This document shows, piece by piece, positions 7,098 through 13,207 of a stretch of 13,207 bases of DNA (positions are counted from its first letter, which is position 1; the number at the start of each line of letters is the position of its first letter). The position numbers and the translations under genes are program-made. A model generated the notes under the pieces. That model saw only the letters and a program-made list of their open reading frames with translations. It was not told the DNA's origin and did not search any database. The DNA comes from Eubacteriales bacterium (lineage in GTDB: Bacteria > Bacillota > Clostridia > Christensenellales > SZUA-584), in NCBI GenBank assembly GCA_028711205.1, contig JAQTSP010000047.1, positions 1 to 13,207 on the forward strand. The letters run 5' to 3'.

Positions 7098-7111
7098 ATG
7101 GTGTTATATAA
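7098..7111 (+). promoter_or_regulatory. Candidate extended -10 promoter of the pilD block
   Basis: This is an exact second copy of the 14-bp ATGGTGTTATATAA found before the pilin gene. It includes TGT-TATATA (7102-7110). It follows a terminator and precedes pilD by about 70 bp, as expected for a promoter driving pilD and the genes after it. Confidence 0.5.
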
Positions 7112-7126
7112 GATATAGTAACCACA

Positions 7127-7153
7127 CCCTAAAAAGCCGATCGCTTTTTTGGG
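7127..7153 (+). other. Leader hairpin before pilD
   Basis: CCC-T-AAAAAGC and GCTTTTT-T-GGG pair with one T:T mismatch around a 5-nt loop. If transcription starts near 7117, this is at the extreme 5' end of the mRNA and may protect it. It ends 14 bp before the pilD ribosome site. It does not look like a terminator, since the T-run lies inside the stem. Confidence 0.5.
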
Positions 7154-7166
7154 ACCAATAAAAAGC

Positions 7167-7171
7167 AAGGA
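7167..7171 (+). promoter_or_regulatory. Shine-Dalgarno site that fixes the pilD start
   Basis: AAGGA lies seven bases before the ATG at 7179. The earlier in-frame TTG at 7149 lies inside the leader hairpin and has no ribosome site. Confidence 0.65.
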
Positions 7172-7178
7172 CAGCGGT

Positions 7179-7958
7179 ATGGAATTGTTTATCGGTATTT
7201 TCATTTTTGTTTTTGGCATCATCATTGGCAGTTTTTTAAATGTCTGTATCTACAGAATACCGATGGACAAATCGGTTGTCACGCATCCGTCATGCTGTAC
7301 CGTGTGCGGCGCAAGGCTGACTGCTCTTGATATGATCCCGGTTTTCAGCTACCTGTTTTTACGCGGAAAATGCCGGCACTGCGGAGCGAAGATATCCGCC
7401 ATCTACCCTGTCGTCGAGGCGCTGACAGGCGTACTGTATGTGCTGCTGTATATCAAATTCGGGATGAGCTGGCTGCTGCCCGTAAACCTGGCGCTCGTAT
7501 CGCTGCTGATCGTCATATCGTTTATCGACTATAAACATATGATCATTCCCGATGGCCTGATCATTGCTCTTCTGATAACCGGCGTCATACAGCTGGCGGC
7601 AACATTCCTGGCAGACGGGTTTGACAGTTGGTCAGTTTATATCATCGGATTTTTCGCAGGCGGTGTACCGCTGCTGCTGATTGCTCTCTTATGCATGTAT
7701 GTTCTGAAAAAAGAAGCGTTCGGCGGCGGAGATATCAAGCTGATGGCGTCTGCTGGCCTGATCATAGGATGGAAGCTGATGATCACGGCATATCTGATCG
7801 GTATCATCACAGGCGCGCTTTTCAGCGTGTTGCTCATCGTTGCCGGGCGAAAAACACGAAAAGACGAGATCCCCTTTGGACCGTCTTTGTGCTTTGGCAT
7901 CCTCTGCAGCGTTTTCTTTGGGAACTGGCTGATAGACTGGTATCTGGGGTTGTTATAA
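7179..7958 (+). CDS. pilD: Prepilin peptidase / N-methyltransferase PilD
   Basis: This 259-residue polytopic membrane aspartic protease (A24A family) cuts prepilin leaders and methylates the new N-terminus. The N-terminal methylase-type domain has the membrane opening F-G-I-I-I-G-S-F-L-N-V and a zinc tetracysteine: Cys40 and Cys43, then Cys65 and Cys68 in L-R-G-K-C-R-H-C. Catalytic aspartates are Asp117 in F-I-D-Y-K-H-M-I-I-P-D and Asp185 in G-G-G-D-I-K. A conserved PFGP motif is at 232-235. About seven or eight hydrophobic segments span the protein, as usual. The ATG at 7179 gives the normal family start and has a ribosome site; the TTG at 7149 does not. The next gene starts four bases after its stop. 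The substrates are presumably the five prepilin-like proteins encoded here. Confidence 0.95.
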   Translation: MELFIGIFIFVFGIIIGSFLNVCIYRIPMDKSVVTHPSCCTVCGARLTALDMIPVFSYLFLRGKCRHCGAKISAIYPVVEALTGVLYVLLYIKFGMSWLLPVNLALVSLLIVISFIDYKHMIIPDGLIIALLITGVIQLAATFLADGFDSWSVYIIGFFAGGVPLLLIALLCMYVLKKEAFGGGDIKLMASAGLIIGWKLMITAYLIGIITGALFSVLLIVAGRKTRKDEIPFGPSLCFGILCSVFFGNWLIDWYLGLL

Positions 7959-7962
7959 TCGT

Positions 7963-8694
7963 ATGAAGAAATTATTGAATAAAAAAGCGTTTACGCTGAT
8001 AGAAGTTCTCGTCGCCGTGTGCATGATCGCCGTGATCGCACTGCCGTTGATGTCTGTATTTTTACAGTCGGTCAAAACAGACCAGGCGGCAAAAGGCGTG
8101 TTGAACGCCAACTATATTTCTCAGGACTATATCGAGAAGCTCGACGCGGTCACCTATCGCGATGCGCTTATAAACCTGCCGGATCATGAACAGTACGGCG
8201 AATACTATTTGACGGCAACCATAGAGCCATACGGAACGACCAGCTCGTCCGGTCCGTGCGAATACGTACATCTCATGTTCTTCGGCAACGAAACGATGCT
8301 TGCCGTGATGCCCGACGGAAACTGGCACTTTTTCAGCTCAATCCCAAACGATGTTTCTCTTCAGGTTTCGGGCGGCATATATACATTTATTGGCAGCGAC
8401 GTCGTGATAACTGGAGAAACGGACTATCCCAATTGTGCGCTTCTCATCAACGCAATGGAAAAAGTATCGTCCTCCGCGATGTCTGTCACGGTTGGAACGG
8501 GCTGCAAAGCCGTGCTGTATTGCAAGGTCTGCCATGATGACGAGTTCAGCTTCAGCGGCAGCAGCGAAACATACATAGACCTTATTACAGGTGATACGTC
8601 GCTTGTGCACGTGACGGCATACGTCTATGACACGCCCACAGGCACGCAGGAGATCGCGGTGTCGGAAAGCTATATCAACATAGCGAATTGGTAG
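7963..8694 (+). CDS. PilV-like minor prepilin
   Basis: This 243-residue prepilin has the N-terminus KKAFTLIEVLVAVCMIAVIA, with Glu14 as Glu5 of the mature protein. The residue before the cut is Ala9 rather than the usual Gly, and the leader is nine residues. The F-T-L-I-E-V-L-V-A motif is typical of PilV/GspI-type minor pilins. The C-terminal 200 residues look beta-rich and match no family I recognise. Cysteines at 99, 158, 181, 187 and 190 include a close C-x5-C-x2-C group that could form disulfides outside the cell. The ribosome site is weak (GGGGT, 12 bases away), so translation is probably coupled to pilD. It likely joins a priming or tip complex with the next three gene products. Confidence 0.85.
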   Translation: MKKLLNKKAFTLIEVLVAVCMIAVIALPLMSVFLQSVKTDQAAKGVLNANYISQDYIEKLDAVTYRDALINLPDHEQYGEYYLTATIEPYGTTSSSGPCEYVHLMFFGNETMLAVMPDGNWHFFSSIPNDVSLQVSGGIYTFIGSDVVITGETDYPNCALLINAMEKVSSSAMSVTVGTGCKAVLYCKVCHDDEFSFSGSSETYIDLITGDTSLVHVTAYVYDTPTGTQEIAVSESYINIANW

Positions 8695-8699
8695 GATTT

Positions 8700-9104
8700 A
8701 TGAAAAGAAAAAACGGCGGATTTACATTAATAGAAACACTGATCACGATCGTTATCGTCAGCGTTGTTGCGCTGCTGATGTATTCGTTCTTCGGCCAGGG
8801 CTTTTCGCTGTATTCTGTCGAGACTAATTCTGCGGACGAGCAGATGAGCCAGAGGCAGGTGCTTTCCGATATCACAAACAAAGCGCGCCTGACAGACCCC
8901 GGGAGCATTGCGTATGCCGACGGTGTGCTGACGATCGATGATTATGCCTATACGTTTGCAGGCGGGAGTATACTGCGCAATAATACGGTCATTGCAAACG
9001 GCATCAGCGCGTTTAATGTCAGTATAGATCAAAACATATTGGAGATCGGCATAGTCAATACTGCGGGAACTGAAATCAGCACGTCCCTTTCTCTATCACA
9101 GTAA
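8700..9104 (+). CDS. PilW/ComGF-like minor prepilin
   Basis: This 134-residue prepilin has the short leader M-K-R-K-N-G-G. The cut is expected after Gly7, leaving FTLIETLITIVIVSVVALL with Glu12 as Glu5. The following Q-M-S-Q-R-Q-V-L-S-D-I stretch and short beta-rich domain (with Y-A-D-G-V-L-T-I-D-D) are usual in PilW, GspJ and ComGF-type minor pilins, whose first helix leads into strands ending in a short tail. It lacks cysteines. The ATG at 8700 is preferred over a TTG at 8688, which lies before the upstream stop; AGGA from that stop region serves as a close ribosome site. The gap to the upstream gene is only five bases. Confidence 0.85.
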   Translation: MKRKNGGFTLIETLITIVIVSVVALLMYSFFGQGFSLYSVETNSADEQMSQRQVLSDITNKARLTDPGSIAYADGVLTIDDYAYTFAGGSILRNNTVIANGISAFNVSIDQNILEIGIVNTAGTEISTSLSLSQ

Positions 9105-9116
9105 GGCGGTGAGGAT

Positions 9117-10619
9117 ATGAAGATAATGATCGCGATCAAAAAATTAATGAAACGATTCAAGATTCCCAATGTCAGCGGATCTGCGATTATCACGGCGCTT
9201 GTTACGATGACTTTTTTGGTGCTGATCGGGTTGTCGGTTGCCACGCTGTCGATGGGCACTCTTGTCAGCAATTCTGCGGACGCAGCCACCAACGACTCAT
9301 ATTACGCGGCCGAGGCGAGCATCAACAGCGCGATAGAACAGCTGAAATATGAAGCGTCAAAGTATTACGGCGACATGATGGACGCGGAAACCATGGCCAT
9401 ATATAACACGTTATACAACAACTTTTTTACCGGTATCAACACAAACGCCGCGCTTCATTTTATTGAGCCGTCGATCACCGGCGTTACCACCGTAACGGCT
9501 TTTTCGATCGGCGAATATGATACCGCGCAGGATATCGCCGAGTTCATTGTTTCTTGCACAGCCACGACCGCGGACGGCACAAGCTATGCTGTCAACGGCA
9601 CGCTTTCTATCAAACGCATCGACGTCAGCCATTCGCAGTATATCTGGATCACCGACGATACCGCAATCAAGGCGGGAAACACCCTTGACCTCGAATCCAA
9701 GAACAGCGTGGCCGTCAGCGGCGGCGATGTTCTCGTCGCGAATTTGCTGTATGTGTCAAAGGACGGCAGTCTCCCCTATTCGATCACCGGCGGAGAGCTG
9801 ATCATCGACCCGACGATCGGAGATAACATCGTCGACTTTTTGGTATACCCATCGTACACAGACCCTGTGATCGCTGTGCCTGATTATTATATTACGGAAA
9901 GCAGCTATACGATCAACTGGGACCTGCCTTCGCCGACAACGCTGGCCACAGCCGACGGTACAGAGCTGCATTTTACATCGTGTACGATACCCGAGGGCAT
10001 CATCTACGGCAGAGGCGACATACATATCTCAAATAGCGTCGTCAACGGCGATATATACTGCGACGGTGATATGTTTATCAACAATTATGCCAGCATCAAC
10101 GGAAACATTTATTGCAGAGGCAACGTTTATATCACAAATGTCGAGATCGGAGGAAACATATATTGCGACGGGTTCGTCGATTTCAACAACGGGAATCTCG
10201 CTTCATCCATATACGCGGCCGGCGGCATTACGATACTTGACGGGACGACAAGCGGTAATCTGTTCACGCCCGGGGAAATCTCGATTGAGAACGCGACGGT
10301 AACGGACGGCATCATATACGCATCGACAAAGCTGACGATCGGCGCCGGCGAAATGACAGCAGTATTGTTTTCTGGCGGCGACATCGAATTTACGGCGGAT
10401 GTCTCCGTCGCCGGTACGGTCATTGCAAAAAACGATATCTATTTTAAGGTCGACGCAAACAAAGACCTGTACGTGAATTATTATTACTCTGAGACAACGG
10501 TGGACAGTATCGTGAATGACCCGGACAACAGCTTCTTCTTCTCGAAACCGGAAGAGCCGCGGCTTGACGAGAATGTGTTCTTCGGCCAAACCGTAACGGC
10601 GGCAGGCCGTATCAATTAA
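9117..10619 (+). CDS. PilX-like minor pilin with bactofilin-like beta-helix (copy 1)
   Basis: The product has 500 residues. The N-terminus has a basic leader ending N-V-S-G (cut after Gly21), then S-A-I-I-T-A-L-V-T-M and a hydrophobic helix to about residue 46. The N-S-A-D-A-A-T-N-D-x-Y-Y-A-A-E-A segment (52-67) is the PilX_N pattern. Position 5 of the mature protein is Thr, not Glu, as in GspK/PilX tip pilins. Residues 296 to about 443 hold nine rungs of 17-18 residues beginning at 296, 313, 331, 348, 365, 382, 400, 417 and 435. Several read I-Y-C-x-G followed by I-N-N or similar, then N-G-N/D. This regular pattern predicts a right-handed beta-helix like bactofilins. Cys315, Cys333 and Cys350 stack at the same rung position. 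The chain ends G-R-I-N. The role as a pilus-tip or surface module is inferred. It has a close paralogue directly downstream. Confidence 0.85.
   Translation: MKIMIAIKKLMKRFKIPNVSGSAIITALVTMTFLVLIGLSVATLSMGTLVSNSADAATNDSYYAAEASINSAIEQLKYEASKYYGDMMDAETMAIYNTLYNNFFTGINTNAALHFIEPSITGVTTVTAFSIGEYDTAQDIAEFIVSCTATTADGTSYAVNGTLSIKRIDVSHSQYIWITDDTAIKAGNTLDLESKNSVAVSGGDVLVANLLYVSKDGSLPYSITGGELIIDPTIGDNIVDFLVYPSYTDPVIAVPDYYITESSYTINWDLPSPTTLATADGTELHFTSCTIPEGIIYGRGDIHISNSVVNGDIYCDGDMFINNYASINGNIYCRGNVYITNVEIGGNIYCDGFVDFNNGNLASSIYAAGGITILDGTTSGNLFTPGEISIENATVTDGIIYASTKLTIGAGEMTAVLFSGGDIEFTADVSVAGTVIAKNDIYFKVDANKDLYVNYYYSETTVDSIVNDPDNSFFFSKPEEPRLDENVFFGQTVTAAGRIN
10002..10445 (+). repeat. Coding repeats for nine beta-helix rungs, copy 1
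   Basis: Degenerate 51-54 bp units encode 17-18 residue rungs in the first PilX-like gene. The best conserved units encode N-G-D/N-I-Y-C. Codons vary between units, so this is an old protein-level repeat and not a recent DNA expansion. Confidence 0.75.
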
Positions 10620-10634
10620 GAGCCCGGACAGATA

Positions 10635-10657
10635 GGCCATTGCCTGGCATCATGGCC
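10635..10657 (+). other. Inverted repeat between the two PilX-like genes
   Basis: GGCCAT (10635-10640) and ATGGCC (10652-10657) flank an 11-base centre that can add a small TGC/GCA pairing. No T-run follows, so it is not a standard terminator. It lies in the 76-bp gap between the paralogues and may affect mRNA stability or relative expression. Confidence 0.5.
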
Positions 10658-10695
10658 AACAGGTGTCGCATGAATGAATATGATATGGTGATATT

Positions 10696-12171
10696 ATGAA
10701 AAAGAAAGAACGTAAAGCATACAAATGCATATGTAATAAACACGGCTCTGCTATTATTACGGCGCTTGTGACAATGTCCGTACTGATACTGCTCGGGCTT
10801 GCTGTCGTGACCATGTCAATGGGTACGCTGGTGACGAACTCTGCCGACGCGGCGACAAACGACGCGTATTACGCCGCCGAAGCGGGCATCAACAGCGCGA
10901 TCGAGCATCTGAAGTATGAAACGTCCAAATATTACTACGCGATGCTCGATGCACAAGGCAGCGAATACAACGCGCTGTACGCCGCTTTTTTCACAACGAT
11001 CAACGGCAACGCCCAGCTGTACTTTGTCGAGCCGTCAATAACGGGAATCACCACCGTCACGACATTCACGGCCGGTGATTATGACGCAAATCAGAACATA
11101 TGTGAGTTTTTGATATCGTGCAGCGCGACCGCCGAGGACGGCACGGGTTATATCGTCAGCGGCGCCGTATACATCAAAAGAGTCGATGTCAGCCAGGGCC
11201 AGAACGTCTGGCTCGATATCGACGACGCCGCGATCAAGGCGGGCGGTACGCTTGACCTCGGCAAAAATAACGGTACCACCGTCAACGACGGCAATGTGAT
11301 TGTCGCTGATCTGATTCTGAATGATGCAGGGCAATGCAGTGTCAACGGCGGTTATCTCTTAATTGACCCCAATGTCGGGGAGGCCATCAACGATGTGCTG
11401 ACGTATCCCTCCTATTCCGATCCCGTACTCACAGATATCGACGTTTATGTCACGGAAAACGACTATACATTCAACTGGGGCAACATACCGGGAGAACCGG
11501 TCTGCATCACCACGGCGGAAGGCATCGATATCCATTTTGCCAACTGTACTGTCCCGGAGGGCGTCGTCTATGGCAAGGGCGACATCCACGTCAATAACGG
11601 TATATTCAATGCGGATTACTACTGTGACGGCGATATACATATCAACAACTGTACGGTCAACGGGGATGTCTATGTCAGGGGCGACGCATTGATCAACAAC
11701 TCTGTCGTCAACGGTAACATTTACTGTGACGGCTTTGTCGAAATCGTTAATCAGTTTATCAACGGCTGTGTCTATTCGGACGGCGGTATTGATATCAATA
11801 ATGCCTCCTGCAGCGGCAGCCTGTTCTCGACGGATCAAATAACGATCAAGAATACAGGCGTCACAGGCAGTGTTATCTACTCGAAAACAAAAGTCACCAT
11901 GGGAAATATGAGTGCAAATGCGGTTATTTTCTCGGGCGGCGATATCGAAATCTCCCATAGCATGTCCGTGACAGGCTGCGTCATTGCGAAGCAAGACATC
12001 TATTGCCAGGGCAATAACAGATGGATGACTGTCAATTACTCTCAGTCGAATATCGAAGATATCGTGTCGGACACAGACTTAAACTTCTTCTTTGAAAGCA
12101 CAGGAGAATCCCAGCTGAGCGAGAACGTGTTCATCGATCAAAGCATAACGGCCGAGGGCCGAATTAACTAA
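10696..12171 (+). CDS. PilX-like minor pilin with bactofilin-like beta-helix (copy 2)
   Basis: This 491-residue paralogue of the preceding protein has the same order: leader ending N-K-H-G (cut after Gly17), mature S-A-I-I-T-A-L-V-T-M, and a PilX_N segment N-S-A-D-A-A-T-N-D-A-Y-Y-A-A-E-A (48-63) almost identical to copy 1. A middle domain with matching E-P-S-I-T-G and I-K-R-V/I-D-V-S blocks comes next, then nine rungs starting at 291, 308, 325, 342, 359, 376, 394, 411 and 429. It also ends G-R-I-N. Differences: the cytoplasmic leader has two cysteines (Cys11, Cys13), and there are more cysteines in the helix (310, 319, 344, 358, 372, 428), so the stacked-cysteine pattern of copy 1 is broken. 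Similarity is highest at both ends, which suggests shared assembly and divergent binding faces. GGTGA four bases before the ATG is a modest ribosome site. Confidence 0.85.
   Translation: MKKKERKAYKCICNKHGSAIITALVTMSVLILLGLAVVTMSMGTLVTNSADAATNDAYYAAEAGINSAIEHLKYETSKYYYAMLDAQGSEYNALYAAFFTTINGNAQLYFVEPSITGITTVTTFTAGDYDANQNICEFLISCSATAEDGTGYIVSGAVYIKRVDVSQGQNVWLDIDDAAIKAGGTLDLGKNNGTTVNDGNVIVADLILNDAGQCSVNGGYLLIDPNVGEAINDVLTYPSYSDPVLTDIDVYVTENDYTFNWGNIPGEPVCITTAEGIDIHFANCTVPEGVVYGKGDIHVNNGIFNADYYCDGDIHINNCTVNGDVYVRGDALINNSVVNGNIYCDGFVEIVNQFINGCVYSDGGIDINNASCSGSLFSTDQITIKNTGVTGSVIYSKTKVTMGNMSANAVIFSGGDIEISHSMSVTGCVIAKQDIYCQGNNRWMTVNYSQSNIEDIVSDTDLNFFFESTGESQLSENVFIDQSITAEGRIN
11566..12006 (+). repeat. 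Coding repeats for nine beta-helix rungs, copy 2
   Basis: Degenerate 51-54 bp units encode rungs aligned with those of copy 1; most are exactly 17 residues. The long minus-strand open frame at 11359-11994 is a by-product of this repeated base pattern. Confidence 0.75.
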
Positions 12172-12181
12172 GGAGATTTTT

Positions 12182-13207
12182 ATGCCAATAAAGCAACCGC
12201 CGACAATATCAGTTGATATTGGGCACTCCAATTTAAAGATATTGCAGACAGCCCCGGACGGAAAGATAGTCAAGTTCGTTGTACACAAAATGCCCGAAGG
12301 CTGCGTGGACGATCTTAACATTTTTTCTGACGAAGCGCTGTCGAACTCATTGAAAACCGCACGGAAAAAGGCGAAACTTCCGTACGGAAAATGCAATCTC
12401 GTGTTAAGCGGAAGCGATATCATCATACGTTATTTTACGCTTCCGATATTGGAAGAGGGAGAATTGTATGAGAACATACTGCACGAGATATCAGGATACC
12501 TTCCCGTGGATCCGGAAAAATATTATGTTGACTACAAGATCGCGGGTATCGTGAAAGAGGACGGCATCGATATGTACAAGGTGCTTGTCACGACCGCTCA
12601 TAAACGTATGATCAACAGCTATAAACGCATATTGCGCTCTGCCGGTTTCAATGCGACGGTGATCGATACGTGCGAAAACGCAAGGGAAAAAATGCTGCGG
12701 TACAACTATGAGAAAGACAATTCTTTCCCGATAAAAGGCGGCATATGCATTATTGACCTTGGCACAAAACATACACGGGTCAATATATATTTCAACGGAT
12801 ATTATTATGTCAGCAATGTGCTCAAGCGCTCGAGCCAAAGCATTACGGATATTATCTCGCAAAACACGGGCAAAGATGTATTGGTGTCCGAATCAATAAA
12901 GCGCGAAAACGACTTTTTAAACCAGGAACACGAAAACAGCGAGCTGAAATCCGCCGTAACTTATGAAGTCGATTCGCTGTTATACGAGATCACGCGCGTT
13001 TTTGATTATTTTCGAAACCGCACGAAAGAAACCATACATGCAATATATATATCCGGCGGCGGTTCATTGCTTCCCGGGCTTAAAAAATACATGGAAATAC
13101 ACACAGGGATCCCTGTGCATTATGCGTCCGATCTTATCACAGCGACAAAGGCGAATAAAAGTGTCGATAACAAAGCATTCGCTTTTTTGCTTAACGCATA
13201 CACAGCG
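12182..13207 (+). CDS. pilM: Type IV pilus assembly protein PilM (3' end outside window)
   Basis: Open from the ATG at 12182 to the right edge, this gives 342 residues without a stop. It is an actin-like ATPase-fold protein of the PilM/FtsA group. In studied systems PilM binds the cytoplasmic tail of PilN and links PilB/PilT to the PilN-PilO complex. Nucleotide-site motifs are present in order: V-D-I-G-H-S-N-L-K-I (11-20), I-I-D-L-G-T-K-H-T-R-V (190-200) and I-S-G-G-G-S-L-L-P-G-L (290-300). The segment K-A-F-A-F-L-L-N-A-Y (331-340) matches the usual end of the family, so only a few residues should be missing. A strong AAGGAG site overlaps the stop of the upstream gene, so the two are co-transcribed. 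pilN and pilO are expected just downstream. Confidence 0.92.
   Translation, partial: MPIKQPPTISVDIGHSNLKILQTAPDGKIVKFVVHKMPEGCVDDLNIFSDEALSNSLKTARKKAKLPYGKCNLVLSGSDIIIRYFTLPILEEGELYENILHEISGYLPVDPEKYYVDYKIAGIVKEDGIDMYKVLVTTAHKRMINSYKRILRSAGFNATVIDTCENAREKMLRYNYEKDNSFPIKGGICIIDLGTKHTRVNIYFNGYYYVSNVLKRSSQSITDIISQNTGKDVLVSESIKRENDFLNQEHENSELKSAVTYEVDSLLYEITRVFDYFRNRTKETIHAIYISGGGSLLPGLKKYMEIHTGIPVHYASDLITATKANKSVDNKAFAFLLNAYTA

Noticed and set aside
7149..7178. TTG start adding ten residues to PilD
   Set aside because: There is no ribosome site, the codon falls inside a hairpin, and the extra residues do not fit the peptidase N-terminus. ATG 7179 is better.
10002..10445. Regular repeats suggesting a CRISPR-like or satellite array
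   Set aside because: The units are in frame, 51-54 bp, degenerate at DNA level and conserved at protein level, as expected for beta-helix rungs.
11359..11994. Long minus-strand open frame of 211 codons
   Set aside because: It lies wholly antisense to the beta-helix repeats of the second PilX-like gene. Its repetitive V/I/D composition mirrors the sense repeats, and there is no ribosome site.

Overview
The window reads as chromosomal DNA of a Gram-positive anaerobe, most likely a clostridial member of the Bacillota. This is inferred from strong purine-rich Shine-Dalgarno sites, a lipoprotein with a Gram-positive-style lipobox, a pyrophosphate-type phosphofructokinase, and a clostridial-style type IV pilus locus with no outer-membrane secretin in the visible part. 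It is not a mobile element. I see no transposase, integrase, tRNA, rRNA or CRISPR array.

Region 1 (about 1-2410) is ordinary. It holds the 3' end of a DUF3810 membrane-protein gene (+), which converges on a PPi-dependent 6-phosphofructokinase gene (-) across a two-way terminator. A small lipoprotein gene of unknown role (-) follows. Both minus-strand genes have readable promoters, and the lipoprotein gene has its own terminator.

Region 2 (about 2410-13207) is a type IV pilus locus, all on the + strand. It falls into three blocks. (a) pilB-pilT-pilC encodes the extension ATPase, the retraction ATPase and the inner-membrane platform. (b) The major pilin gene lies between its own promoter and a terminator, so it is probably a separate transcript. 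(c) A second run encodes prepilin peptidase, a PilV-like minor pilin, a PilW/ComGF-like minor pilin, two large tandem paralogous PilX-like proteins, and PilM, which runs off the window's right edge. PilN and PilO would be expected next.

In the standard model, prepilin peptidase trims the pilins, PilB polymerises them through PilC, PilT retracts the fibre, and PilM (with PilN/PilO) couples the cytoplasmic motor to the envelope. PilB carries a tandem 24-5-24 residue MshEN motif, which suggests control by cyclic di-GMP.

The most unusual part is the pair of PilX-type proteins (500 and 491 residues). Each joins a PilX/GspK-like N-terminus without Glu5 to nine regular rungs of 17-18 residues, predicted to fold as a bactofilin-like beta-helix. 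They are good candidates for a pilus-tip or surface-binding module. Other points worth a look are a 14-bp element shared upstream of the pilin and peptidase genes, a perfect inverted repeat over the pilin start region, and the lack of a normal start codon at the expected start of pilC.
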